DNA from: Camillea tinctor
Lineage: Eukaryota; Ascomycota; Sordariomycetes; Xylariales; Xylariaceae
Assembly (NCBI GenBank): GCA_022578605.1
Contig: MU394163.1
Location: 18,011 to 82,010 of the forward strand
Direction of reading: 5' to 3'
DNA length: 64,000 nucleotides
A program made the position numbers and the translations under genes. Positions 35,640 to 47,522 of the stretch are shown in pieces. The notes beneath the pieces are model-generated. The model worked only from the letters and a program-made list of their open reading frames with translations, had not been told where the DNA came from and did no database searches. Every line of letters begins with the position of its first letter. Position 1 is the stretch's first letter.

Positions 35640-37138
35640 AGGCTTCAGAGATTAGCGATCTACAAAAAAAGTGGCAGAGGCACAACTCAAGTATGAAGGG
35701 AAGAATGAAGGGAGTACCAGCAGAAGGTGACTTAGAAAATTCTCAAAGAGGGTGACGCATTCTGGGACGATGCTAGATGTACTTGTTTCGCACCATCCAG
35801 AGTACGTGGCTCTGGTATGGGGAGCAATGAATTTCCTCTTTGTGGTATGTTGAAGACATTTCTCCAGATGACATAGACTGATTCTGCCAATAGACAGTCA
35901 TCAACCACGAGGCTTTAATATCATGCCTTGCCAAAGGGCTAGTGAAGATCGCCGATGCTCTACCTGTTGTTGAAGTAACTATATTCTTGTTCACTACCGA
36001 GAGGATGAAACTTGCGCTGGCAGAGATATATGCTAGTGTGATTTGATTTCTCGTGAGCGCATAGGACTGGTTCGAGGAGAATAGGTTTACCAGGGGCCTA
36101 CACTCAATAACAAGACCAAAAGAGTTGTGGTACAATGATTTGCTTGAGGATATAGAATCGTCAACTAGCTGCTTTAGAAATCTGGCCATGACTTCATCGC
36201 AGGTCGAACAGCGAGATATGCACTTGTTGCTCATAAAGATGAAACAGATGATGATCAGTAGGTCTCATATCCTCGGTGATGCCGGGTGAACTATGCTAAC
36301 GCTCATCAGCACACCAACAGATCAACTCAAGCGCTCACTCACAGATCTACAATTTTCTCAGGTCCTTACGTTCCTGTCCAAATCGCCTCTCGAAAATCCG
36401 GATAAAGCTGTAAGTGACGCCTTACTCCTAAGAAATTGGAAGTGCCAAAGCTCAAAGATCATATATGATCCTTTTTGGCTCAGACCTCGGTTCCAAGCCT
36501 GGGCCCAGTCTCAAAAATCGTCCCTCATATTAGTTAAGGGGAGCTTTGGAAGTCGGCAGCACGTAAAGTACTTTCCCGCGAACGCTATTGTGTGTGCCCG
36601 AGAAGCTAATGATCCAGCTATCTGGGCGCTGAAAACGATGGACTCTATGTCGAGCGGCATATCCGTAGTGGAGTTGTTGAAGTATTTGACCCATCAAACG
36701 TTGCAACATGGGCTACCACCTACGGAACGTTCCCTCTCATTGAGTTGCGCGCGATTCCAGAATGGTCGCACGCAAAAGGAGTGGTTCGACATATTGGCGG
36801 CTAGCTTGGCTAACTTGGAGTTAATCTACATAGCCGTTAATGTCGAGGTATTAGATTCGATGCCCTCAAATACAAGGGGTGGCTTATCTATACTCGTGGC
36901 GTTTCTGAAACTGTTCGATGAGTTAGGGACGAGGTCACCAAAGACTGTCGTTAAGGTCGTGTTTGCCAGCTACAGGTCGCACATTTCGGGCCATATCACA
37001 TATGAGATGAGGGACAATGTTATATATGTTGGCAAACAGAAAACTAAAACACCACGAGCAAATGGTAAAACGAGAGGCTTCCTGTCGGCGAGGGGTCAGA
37101 TGGGACGTGGCCTAATCATCAACATGCTTCGACAATAA
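35640..37138 (+). pseudogene. Broken DUF7708-type protein gene (STAND/NACHT-associated domain)
   Basis: The plus strand encodes, in pieces, the conserved fungal domain usually labelled DUF7708. The pieces are a start region around 35670-35760 broken by a frame change, then HHPEYVALVWGAMNFLFV, and an intron (about 35845-35889). After it come INHEALISCLAKGLVKIADA, ERMKLALAEIYA, ITRPKELWYNDLLEDIE and EQRDMHLLL. Two in-frame stops occur: TGA 36044-36046 where Arg is usual, and TAG 36062-36064. After a probable intron ending at the CAG near 36309, an open frame continues to 37138. It contains the conserved LILVKGSFGSR-like and PAIWALK strands of the C-terminal half. In intact fungal proteins DUF7708 often precedes NACHT or ankyrin regions in NLR-like receptors; here no NACHT or repeat domain follows. 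The open 3' half could still be mistaken for a gene of 281 codons. Confidence 0.75.
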
Positions 37139-37238
37139 ATACCTTGGCAGATTTAGCCAGCTTTGTGGAACCCCTTCTCCCCTATCTCCTGATGAGAATC
37201 CTGAGCTTTACTCGTAACTCTTTTGCGACCAAAGTAAA

Positions 37239-38253
37239 TCACACACACACTCCTGACACATCCATCCATTCGGTACTCATACTACCCTTCGCAGACTCCT
37301 TTGCAGCTGCATCCGCAATCTTGTTCCAATCTCTTGGGATTCTCCAGAAGCGAATAGAGAGGCCATGTTCTTTCCACTTCTCAAACTCGCCTAGAAGCAT
37401 TTCCCACAGGTCTTTGTTCTTGACATCCGCCGAACCACTCGTCTTCCACTCGTTCTTAACCCATGTCTTCGCCCATTTGGTGGACCCTTCGACTACATAC
37501 ACCGAGTCGGTAGCAATAGTCATGGTATTGAAGCCTTCCCCAGGCCAGTATTGGAAGCGGAGAGCCGCAATAACAGCACGAAGCTCAGCTCTGTTGCTGC
37601 TCTGGATGCCGTCGTCGCCGAAAGGCCCCTTACTCTCTAGCCGACCAGAAGTGACTAGAGGGTTGCCCGTCAGCCCGGGTCCGTGGACGAATGCCCAGCC
37701 AGCTTTGGGATCTGGCTGGCCGTTGTTCAAGCATGCGCCATCAGTGAAGATGAGAACAGATCTGGGATCGTCGCGGTGGATATATCTAATAAAATATATC
37801 AACGAGTTTGCTTAAGGAGATAGGTTGCTATAGCACAATGAAGGTTAGGGGTTTCCCTTGGACTGTTTCTTACCTGGACAATTTCGCATAAGTTGGTTGG
37901 CCACGAAACAATTCTGTTGGCATGATTGAACTCGTCCGAGGAGTGAATCTGGTAGGGATAACTTTGCCAGTGCCTCTTCTTGTTTCGGGGCCAAACTGGC
38001 TGGGAATTGTGTCGAGTATGGGATGGAAAACAGACATAGGGTCCTCATCTTCATCTTCTTCAGCATCCTCGATATCGCTAGAAAGGCCCTCATTCATAAA
38101 GCTGTAATCTGAGCAGCATTTTCCACAAACGACCAGACCATGTGGGCCGCAGACTAGTTTGCCGTTGGGCAACTCGCAAGGGCCCTCTTCATCATCGCTA
38201 TCGGATGGGTTAAGCGGGTACAAACCCTGAGCAAGATACCAACCGAGAGGCAT
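37239..38253 (-). CDS. RNase H domain protein (RNase H1 type)
   Basis: Two exons, 38253-37874 and 37785-37239, join in phase to 308 residues. The start is the Met of MPLGWYLAQG, 88 codons inside a longer open frame whose upstream part is low-complexity and includes a tandem repeat. The N-terminal 126 residues hold a cysteine-rich patch (CGPHGLVVCGKCC, about 37-49) and an acidic stretch. Such a patch may bind zinc and is seen in many fungal RNase H-like proteins. The RNase H fold carries the expected acidic active site: Asp 142 in IFTDGAC, Glu 194 in SSNRAELRAV, Asp 220 in TIATDSVYVV and Asp 285 in WNKIADAAAK. It would cut RNA in RNA-DNA hybrids. No hybrid-binding domain of yeast Rnh1 type is present, so the in vivo substrate is open. 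It converges on the broken DUF7708 gene 100 nt away. Confidence 0.88.
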
Positions 38254-39655
38254 TCTGTCTATAGATAGAGAGTATCTGTATCTAGGAAGGTAGTTACGGA
38301 AGATAGATGAAAAGGACTTAAAAGGGGAGGGGGGGAGGCTGAGAATCTTAGCCAGATGGGTGCCCAACACTGAAGGTATATTGGGGTTGTATTGGGGTTG
38401 TATTGGGGTTGTATTGGGGTTGTATTGGGGTTGTATTTGGGAGGTTGGGGGAGGGAGGGGGGAGGGAGAGTGAAAGGAGTTGAAGAGCAAATCTAAGTAC
38501 AAACAGTTAACCACAACCGGGTTTGTTTGTAGGAAGTCACCAACCTACCCTATGAACCTAATCAACCAACCTAACTTAATGTACATAGTACATATGGAAG
38601 CTGCCTACCTACTATGTACGTACCTACTATGTATGTAGTAGTGTGTAGATAGTGAATTGATGTGGATAATAATGTGGATAATAATGGTATGGGAGATGAT
38701 GTGGGTTGTAAGAATGATGGTTTCGCTAACTACAAAATAACCGATCAGATCCTTATATAGGGGCTACTGCCCCACAATAGGTAGGTACTATGTAGTTATG
38801 GATCGTATACAACAACCCCGCCAACCCGCGATCTGAGGCAGGCACCATCAACCGATCTATGCATTTGACCATTGAGATGGACGGATATTCCAGTGCTAGT
38901 GGGGCTGCCAGCTGACACCACCTGTAGGTAGCAACCCACGCTCCCAAACCAAACTGAGACATCCCAGACAGCCACTGGCCCAGATTACCTATCAAACCCC
39001 CCTTTTATGAGCTTATCTTGCATTGAGAAAATGTGAAAAGAGGAAAAGAAGAAGAAAAGAAAAGAAAAGAGGAGGGAAAAAGAGGGTTTATTAAGGTTAA
39101 GAAATCTTTTCTTTTCATTTCTTTCTTGTACAAATCCTTTTTTTTTTTTTTTTTTTGCCTAGAATACATCAACTCTAACCCTACCTGTCGAAAGGTTGAT
39201 GACTTGCGTTAAAACTTTTGGAGAATATATGCCTCTTTATTACGGCCCTCCAACCCTTTTTGATGCCTTTCCTAAGTTACTATAGTTTTGATGAAAGGGA
39301 GTAGACTAGACAGCCTACGAAGTCTAACTATCTATATTGGTATGCCACGAATAAACTGCAAAAGGAAGAATGCAACGGCCTGTCTTCCACAGGCCGCACC
39401 CAGTCAAGTCGTGGCGCATTGCCATTACACAATCCCCTGAATGCTACCATAATGAAACCAACTCCAAAGAAGGATATATATATACCCATCCGATATTCCC
39501 CTCATTAGGGTCACAAGAAGGAATGTAGAACGCTACTAAACAGAGAACGCCACACATATCCGACTCCCCAATGTTTTCAACAGATAGCCAATCCACTGCG
39601 TGCCGGTCTGCCACCAGTCGGAAACCCGGCCCATCACCCGTTTCATGACCAAGCA
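38254..39655. other. Intergenic
   Basis: Upstream region of the RNase H gene and 3' flank of the phosphatase gene. It has TACCTACTATGTA-type repeats at 38600-38640, an A/G-rich block at 39035-39085 and a T run at 39138-39156. No gene is seen. Confidence 0.5.
38378..38437. repeat. 12-nt minisatellite, about five copies
   Basis: The unit tattggggttgt is repeated head-to-tail about five times, perfectly until the last unit (tatttggg). It lies about 125-185 nt upstream of the RNase H start codon, probably in its promoter or 5' leader. On the RNase H strand it reads ACAACCCCAATA and stays open as a Gln/Tyr/Asn/Pro-rich frame. Confidence 0.9.
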
Positions 39656-41178
39656 CTACTTCGACCGAAACCACCAGGCACCGAGACTGACGAGGAGAAT
39701 CGTGGCGAGAACCATGATTCCCTGCTTTGACTGCGAAGCTAGCATGGACCAGCCGATGATAGACTCCCATTTCTTGACTTGAGCGCGATGCTCCCAGGAC
39801 TGGAGATCGATAGAGAAGGGTAGCTTGATACGGGGATCCGGTGTTTTCCCCCGGTCTGGATCAAGCTCGGTATCGTATGCGGATTCGTCGGGCATGAGCT
39901 GCGATGGCTCGAGGACTGGGACTTCCAGGCGCAGGAAAACCGCCCTGTGATCGCTAGTCCTGACCGCAGGTAGCGCGTCGTAAACGGCCACTTTGATGCC
40001 TTTGGCTGGACCGCTAGAACTCCGGGCCCACCATGGGATGTCTAGATACAATATTCGATCACACCAGCCAGGCCATCGGTGAGGGGCCCAAGACCACTTG
40101 ACATGGTCCCCATCACTCCCTTCTTCTACCGAGCTCGAGTCGCTAGCCAAGATATCGAGTTTGTACGTGGGTGGGAAGTCGATCTCAGCCTCACTTAGTC
40201 CATGCAAAGTTCGCCCGGCCGATTTCTCCACCGTTAACTGATCGCGAGCTAAGAAGCGAGAGTAATAATGGGGGCTCTCGGAATCTATGTTGGGGAAGGT
40301 GGATTCGCTGGTGGGCGAGGTCTTGGAGAGTCTGTAGTTCAGATCACCAGCCACAAACAACTGAGTGCCCGGCTTGTATATAGAGATATCATGCAAAGCT
40401 CTCCGGTTCGAATCTGGTTTGAGGAGTGCTTGCCCTTCTTCGCTATCTTCTGCAGGTGTGGGCAGTGCAGACCCGGCAAGCGTAACGCTCCGAGGGTCTT
40501 CGAAGACGAGGCCAGAGACAATGCTCTCCCAGTTCTTGTTCCGCTTTTCCAGATTCCACTCCATAGCCGCTAGATGAGTGCCCACAAAGGTGAGTTCGGT
40601 CTCCCTGATGTCGCCTTCGGCGCTTGCTTTCTGGTAAAGCATACGCAGGCCAACTGCACCCTTGTTGGCCATATCGCCGGCCCCAAACCCAACCTCGGCT
40701 GCCTGCAGCCCATGCACGGCGTCTGGATCCCGGGCGAAGAGCATTATGCCGGTCATACCGACATTGTGTGTACGCACCAACGTATACGGGTTGTCCTTGG
40801 ATCGATTGTGGCGCTCTTCCTCCGCTATGAAATTGGCGGCTGCGAGGTTGACGGCGTGTTCGAAGCTCTGGAAATATGGGTTCAAGACGTAGGATCCGAT
40901 GAAAGCTTTCGCAAGCGGTGCCATCTCCTGGATGCAACTGCACGCATCTGGTTAGCACCTCTGGTATCATGATCAAGATGGTAGCGGTGAGACATGCACC
41001 GGGGGACGGCTACTCACAAGACCAGCAACTCTGGTAGACTCGTGGCATTTTGACTAAATGCATTGTATAGGTGCTTGGCAAAAACGGTGCTGTTGATCTG
41101 ATTCTTTGCCGCGTTGAAAGTGAGAATGAAAATGTCGATGGTCGGCGTATCATGGCCGGTTGTATGTAGGTCAGCCAT
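39656..41178 (-). CDS. Inositol polyphosphate 5-phosphatase, tail-anchored
   Basis: Two exons, 41178-41018 and 40937-39656, join in phase to 480 residues. The exon junction restores PELLVLFCIQEMAPLAKAF, the usual start of the catalytic core. Signature motifs follow in order: MANKGAVGLRM, FVGTHLAAMEWNLEKRN, FVAGDLNYR, WPGWCDRILY and TSDHRAVF. The family (DNase I-like fold) removes the 5-phosphate from phosphoinositides such as PtdIns(4,5)P2, or from soluble inositol phosphates. No Sac1 domain is present, unlike yeast synaptojanins. The C-terminus has a hydrophobic segment (GIMVLATILLVSLGAWWF, about 460-477) with only three residues after it, so the enzyme is probably a tail-anchored membrane protein with a cytosolic active site. 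The exact membrane is not known; ER is an inference from tail-anchored proteins in general. Confidence 0.92.
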
Positions 41179-43233
41179 GACAAATACGTATTAATACCAC
41201 CAACCTATTATACCAAGTGTGATGAACCCCTCGATTGGAATGTTGACATATGAAAAAAGATCGTCGGCTGCAAGTTTCCCAACTTGTTATGTTTAGTTCG
41301 CTTCAATTAAAACGCCCGCAGGGGCCAAGGGATAAGTGGTACGTTGGGTACTTGAGGTCTGTCGGCGATTTGGTTAGTTACGTTGGTCCCCAAGTCTTTT
41401 CCCTCCCCCCTTGTCCACCTAACCTATTTTTGGGCACCTTCCACTACCTTATTATACCTCGATTCTTTTCTGAGGTATGTGTACCACCTTCAAACAAGTA
41501 ACGTATGAGAATGCTTAAGGTTGTTGCTTTAGGTTTAGCCAGGCAAGGAACCTAGCCTATAACTTGGATTTGATTACCGATGACGTAATGCTAAGCCTCC
41601 CAAATCTACATTCGTTGTCGGGATTTAGTAAACATTAAGTAGATAAAGGGACAGAAAGCCTGGTTTCCCTGGGGGATGGAATTCATTTTATACACCCATC
41701 AGAACATCAGAATGTTGGTTAGTTACGTACTCATTATGAAGATATCAAGTCCTGACCTTAAACCATCATCAGGTCCTGTCTTACCTACTTGGGTTGTTGG
41801 TGCAAGACGTAGGTACACACAACTTGTCAGGTGTACAACAACTCATGTGACGGTCACATCCTGCCTAGGTTAGGTCTTTAGATGGAGTCGTGTAATGTGG
41901 GGACCTGAGGGTGGGTTACTAAGCATTGCCTCAATCTCCCTTCGCCGCTACGACATTTAAGATCTAGGTTCACAGGCCATGTGACCACCAAAGCATTTTT
42001 GCAGCTGAATCACAAGAGGCTGAGCCTGCAACTTAGTCCTAGTGGAGATAAAAACGCAATCTGATTGACTACCTATCGTGTATTAACCATCTGTCTTGCC
42101 TATGCCATTAAAGGGGGTTCCACCATGTCTGCCCTCATCCTAGTTTGCTGCCGAACCACAGGCGCTGACGGCTATATACTAGTCATGCCAGATACTGTTA
42201 CTCCGTAAAGCTCCAGGAGAGATCCATTTGTCTTTTTCAAGACATTGCTCCTGTCCGGGTTGACAAATCCCTACTAATAACGGGTATCCACCGCAGGGTG
42301 ATTTCCAAGCAGACTATTTCTGTGATATGATACCAGTTCTGTGGTCGGTGTCCTTTCTCCCGTAAAAGAGCGAATGAAGCGTGCGTAAGACTGCATCCTT
42401 CTTCATGCAAGTGGCTGGACCACAATGAACGAGGCAAATATTCACCAGGCAGAACTCTACCACTCCCTTTCTACTAGTTTCTCGAGCAACTTGACGATTA
42501 CTGACAGAGTAGTGGCGGGGGAAGCGGGGCCAGGACTCGTCATGTTGGTTATCGCCATATGCGAAACGGCCAAGAAACGCGTCCCCTCATTATGACCTCC
42601 CCAGGAGTGGGACCCGACGCGACAAGTGCAGTAACTAAGTATGAAAACACGTAGGAAAAAGAAATGAAAACGAATCAAAGAAAAAAAAACGGATCAGGTC
42701 ATATCGGAAGGCTAATGAATCGCATCGAGGGGACTTCTTTCAATAGTAACTACTGATCTTGCCGAAGTCCGATCTCACGGTAGGCGTCATCCTCTATCCG
42801 AAAGGGTCCTCGGAGTATAGGAGGATGGCATGCCTTAATAGACTAGATGACGTAATTAACGACACTCCAGCGAAGTAGAATGCCGGACGTGCCGTTCAAA
42901 CAAGCCCAGGATGGTCCACAAATACGTAGACGTTGGAGAGCCAACGTGGTACTACGATATTGAGGGTCCTAAGATTGTCCGAGCCATGGAAGAGTCGTGA
43001 AACCGAGAGTCATCGAAGAACGGAAACAAAAAGCAATCCATACGATATGAAATACGTGGTGCTCGATCGAAGAGTCGTTGGCTAAGATTCATCGGTATAT
43101 TCCGACGGACCAACGACGCGGGGGACGACGAGACTACCACGAAGAGCGGGGGGGTTCCCGTTGTGTCGAGGGTAAAAAAACCTTACTATCACCACAACGT
43201 GACGGACGACGGAAAGCAACCGTGATGTTTAAA
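41179..43233. other. Intergenic
   Basis: Holds the 5' flank of the phosphatase gene and, on the right, the 3' flank of casein kinase 1. Short frames at 41250-41501, 42237-42437 and 42457-42678 show no family likeness or splice-supported continuation. No RNA gene was recognised. Confidence 0.45.
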
Positions 43234-44857
43234 TCATTTCGGGCGGTAGGAACCAGAGGCATATCCGGAGCCGGCACCCTGACCTTTGGAAGCTGATCGC
43301 AGCCTGTTACCGCAAACTGAAGTGTCAGCATTCGTGTCAGCAATTCCTCCGGCCAGCGTTGTGAATTACACCAAACTCGAAGGAAACATGATTCCTTACT
43401 AGGAATGCTTAAACTGGGCTGGGCTGGGCTGGCGAGACACTCACATCCTGTCGCTTCCCCCGACGGCACGGCTGGTTTCTGGAGTGTCAACACCTGGAGC
43501 ACCGCGCTCAATCACCTTGCGGCGGGAGCCGGGGATGGCATTCGGCTTGACGGCACCGGACTGGGGGGTCTGTCCAGTGGCGGCGGTGGTTCGACCGGCT
43601 CGGGCCTTGTCGTCATCATCGCCACCTTGGCCAGCGGCCTGGGCAATAGCCTGGGCGTTCTTCTGGTACTTGTAGACCGTCCAGTCGAAAACGTAGTCGT
43701 ACTGGAAACCCTCACGGACAAAGAGATCACGGAAGATCTTTCGGAGGTAGCTGTAGTCAGGCTTGTCGTCGAAGCGGAGAGAGCGGGTGTAGTTCAGGTA
43801 AATGGCAAACTCGTTGGGGAAACCACGGCAGAGCACTTCGGTTGGGGTGGTCATCTTCTTTTCCATGATACGATCGTACTTCTGCTTCTTAGTGGCAGCC
43901 TTCAGACCCTGCCAAGGCAGAGATCCACGGCAGAAGTACAGCATGACATAGCCGAGAGACTCCATGTCATCACGACGGGATTGTTCTAAGGCGTGTTAGT
44001 AAATTGATCAGCATTTAAGGGGGGCGTAATATCGGACGTACCGACACCCAGATGCGTGTTAATAGAAGCATATCGGGCCGTGCCAGTCAAGTTCTTGTTC
44101 TCACGGTACGGGATATGGAAGTGAGTCTTGGGGTCACGGTACTTCTTGGCAAGACCGAAGTCGATAACGTTGACTTGGTTTCCACGCTTGCCAATGCCCA
44201 TAAGGAAGTTGTCGGGTTTGATATCACGGTGGATGAAGGACTTGGCATGGATATACTCAATACGGGAGATGAGCTGATCGGCAAGGAGCAGCACAGTCTT
44301 GAGGGAGAACTTTCGGTTGCAGAAGTTGAAGAGATCCTCCAAACTGGGACCGAGAAGGTCGAGAACCATGGCATTGTAGTCACATTCGGTGCCGAACCAG
44401 CGAACAAAAGGGATACCAACACCACCAGCGAGGGACTTGTAGACTCGGGCTTCATACTCGAGCTGGGGGTGCTTGGCCTTGACAGACTCTAGTTTGATGG
44501 CGATCTCCTCGCCCGAGATAATGTTGGTACCAAGGTAGATATCACCAAAGGAACCGGAGCCGATCTTTCGACCGATGCGGTACTTATTACCGACGCGAAG
44601 ATCCTACAAAAATGATATTAGCATATGATTTGGCATTTCCCCATTCGCAGGTAGAGATAGGTAGATGATGTCTTATTTTGGGGTAGGAAGCCACCGATTG
44701 GGGGTCAGCAGTGCAGATTGACCTGGCAATGCACACCGACATTCAAACCCCCACTAGCTGACCCCGTACGATAACGTAGCCACGCACTAACAACAAAGTG
44801 CCCAGTATTCAAAATCTAAACAAGTTGGGAGAAATGGCAACACACCATGGTAGTCAT
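43234..44857 (-). CDS. ck-1a: Casein kinase 1, delta/epsilon type (Hrr25/Hhp1/CK-1a)
   Basis: Four exons on the minus strand (44857-44846, 44603-44042, 43985-43445, 43303-43234) join in phase to 394 residues. The 12-nt first exon encodes only MTTM and precedes a 242-nt intron, so it is easily missed. The kinase domain is nearly identical to CK1 delta/epsilon: [26 protein letters not shown] with the ATP-binding Lys, [20 protein letters not shown] (DFG), [11 protein letters not shown], and the CK1-specific [15 protein letters not shown] across an exon junction. A kinesin-homology-like segment follows, then a low-complexity tail rich in Gly, Arg, Ala and Ser, where autophosphorylation usually regulates the enzyme. 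The last exon adds [19 protein letters not shown]. In fungi this kinase acts in the circadian clock (FRQ phosphorylation in Neurospora), DNA repair, septation and endocytosis. The last intron's acceptor was chosen by phase; a neighbouring one would give a slightly different join. Confidence 0.93.
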
Positions 44858-45690
44858 CTTGACGATGGATGGAGCTCAGAAGCTGCCTCTGAGTTCGTGA
44901 GGTCCGGTCGGGAAGGAAATGAGCCTATGGGTAGGCCCTTGGAAAAGGGCAAAGTGAGATGCTGCGTAGACGTTGGCACAACCTAGCCAGGAAATTGTTA
45001 GTACTCAGGGAATAGTGAGTGGTGTCAGGTTGATGATAGTCTGGGGGGTCTAGTCAAGCCGCAGTAATGAATGTTGGCCGAGGAAAGGAGAAAAGCGTTT
45101 AGGGAAGTAGGGGAAGTAGGGAGAAGGGGAAATAAAAAGGCGGAGCAGTGAATGGGTAAGGATGTAGGCAGGTAGGATTCATAAGGCGACTGAGGTGTTC
45201 AAATTGGGAAAAGCCTTACAGAAAAGACACAGGTATGAGAGAACCAGATAATATGACAGATAAAGAATGATGCAAATGCAGTAACAACTGTGTAGTAGAT
45301 AACCGCGTAAGGATGAAGAGGGAGAAGAAGACAAAAAGAAAGATAAATAAGAAAGAAGGCTCTTCTATAGCCCGAATAGCGGTGATGGGAAAGGGAGAGA
45401 GGAAAAGGGAGGGGGGCAAAAAGGGAAGAAAGGGAGGGGAAATATTGTCTCACCTAGCGACCGGATTCAATTGCAGTACTGGGTTTGCCCAGTAAAATGT
45501 CTGTTGTAGAAAATGGGTGAATGGAAAAGAAGTAGAGGGAAAGTATAGAGGAAAGAATAATATTGAGAAGAAAAGAAGAAGAAGAAATGAAGGGTAGGTG
45601 GGATATTGAATCACGCCTCCCTAGTATATCTTCTCAGTTGAGTAGAAGTGTTTGCGTATTGGCGTGTCGGGATGCAATAAAAAATTAAAA

Positions 45691-45709
45691 AGAGAGAGAG
45701 AGAGAGAGA
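45691..45709. repeat. GA dinucleotide microsatellite
   Basis: About nine GA/AG units in the purine-rich region upstream of casein kinase 1. Confidence 0.9.
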
Positions 45710-45904
45710 AAGTAGTCAAAAGGAAAAAAAAAAGTTTGGGGAAAAAGGATAGATAGCGGCTAGGTCGTGGTTGATGAGAATAACCTGGGACAGGACAGAA
45801 GTGGATAAGATGGACCAGGCCGCCTGACTTGACTGAAATGGGGAATTTTTGGGGGGTTGGGCGCGCCACAGGCTGCTGGGCTACTTACCAGCTGGGGCAG
45901 GATT

Positions 45905-45932
45905 GGGTCTTTGGGTCTTTGGGTCTTTGGGC
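45905..45932. repeat. 9-nt tandem repeat (gggtctttg), three copies
   Basis: The word gggtctttg occurs three times head-to-tail, in the upstream region of casein kinase 1. Confidence 0.85.
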
Positions 45933-47522
45933 AGGTACCTAACCTATAGGATCGTGCTGTGTATCACATCCGTTGGCCAAAGAGTGAATTGATGGCGAGA
46001 TGCTCGGCAGGACAACTTGGAAAGGGCGCGCACCACAAACATAGGCCAGGTCAGGTCAGGTACTTAGGTAAGCTTTTTCTTTTCTTTTTTTTTTCTTCTT
46101 TTTTTCTTCTTCTTTTTTCTTCTTCTCTCCAACAGGCAATCAAATCGTTCTAATCAGTACATTAGGTAGGTACGCAAAATATTAAGGTTTGAACAGAAAG
46201 ATACATTACTATGGACATAAAGAGGTTCAAGTTGTATCCATGTACTTCCATACTGTACTTCTTTGCAGTCATTTAGTACTGTACTTGACTTGTAAGGTAT
46301 GTACATAGTACATAACTTAGGTATTTTGCCTAACATCAGGTACTAGGTAAATAAAAATCAGGGTCGTGCCCAGACAGTGAGATCTATCAGTGTGCAAGTC
46401 CACCAGGTAAAATCCCGAGGGTTACTACCTACATACCAACATCCTACCTACCAGCCTACCTACCTATCTAGGTACCTACATAGTAGTCACTATCTAGTGT
46501 AGCATGTACTATATTCGCCAGATCCATGGATGGAAATTGGAACATCCTAGCTTAAATAATCAAGTATGTAGTATGTATAAATAAATCATACAGGTACCTA
46601 CCTACCTAACCTTTACCTCTACCCTCAAGCCTATCGGTCAGTCACTTCATAGGAATTAATCAATCACCGATCGATCAATCAACCAAGCCTTACTATACAT
46701 AGTATAATAGCAATCACAATCGGAGGTCGAGCGTTCATTCCCACTTACATACATTACCGCCAATATAATAAGAACATATGCGCATGCTCAGTTCCGGCAT
46801 TGAGCGATTTGGCATTTCCGAATAATTCTTTTACAGGTAGAGGGTACTTGACACCTCCCTATACAATACATCTCAAGGGGTTAATCTGCCAATGGGGGGT
46901 TAAAATCTGACTGGCATTGACAAAAAGGCGGAAGACGGCAAATTCGTCAAAAGTAGGTGTCAATCTACACTATCTTATTCACCGAAGGGCAGGAAAAGAG
47001 AAGAGCAGGGGCCACACTTACGTATAATATCGTTGTTGCGCCCTTCTCACCCGCCAGGTCCGTTACGTACCCTAGAGGGGTACTGACTAATTACCTACCT
47101 ATCTATAGGTACCTACCATTCTCAACATGATGATCTTTGAATGCTCTGACACGAAGAAAAGGATATTTGATTCTGCTGTAGATGCTGTCTAGGTAGTTCT
47201 CTGCGCAGGCTGCATATATCTAGTTAGATCAGATGTATAGTAGTAGCTCTGTATAAATGTGATAGAATATGTGACAGATCTATACATATAACATTTATGT
47301 GTGTGTATATACATGTACTTACCTTACCCTAGGTCGGTATCATGTCATGTGCGGCTTCACCGTCCTAGTTGAGATCAGATACCTGCTCCAGAAAGGGGGG
47401 CATCAGCCGGGCCGCACCATAGTCTAACAGGATCAGGATTTCAGATAATTAGGCTCTGATCGCAAACTTCGCTAGGCAAAGTGGGGAGGGAGGGTGATGG
47501 ATGGACAGATGAACAACAGACG

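Noticed and set aside
35773..36234. 153-codon minus-strand frame
   Set aside because: Antisense of the broken DUF7708 region; the plus-strand reading is the one resembling a known family.
37144..37815. 223-codon plus-strand frame
   Set aside because: Antisense of the RNase H exon, which carries all four active-site acidic residues on the minus strand.
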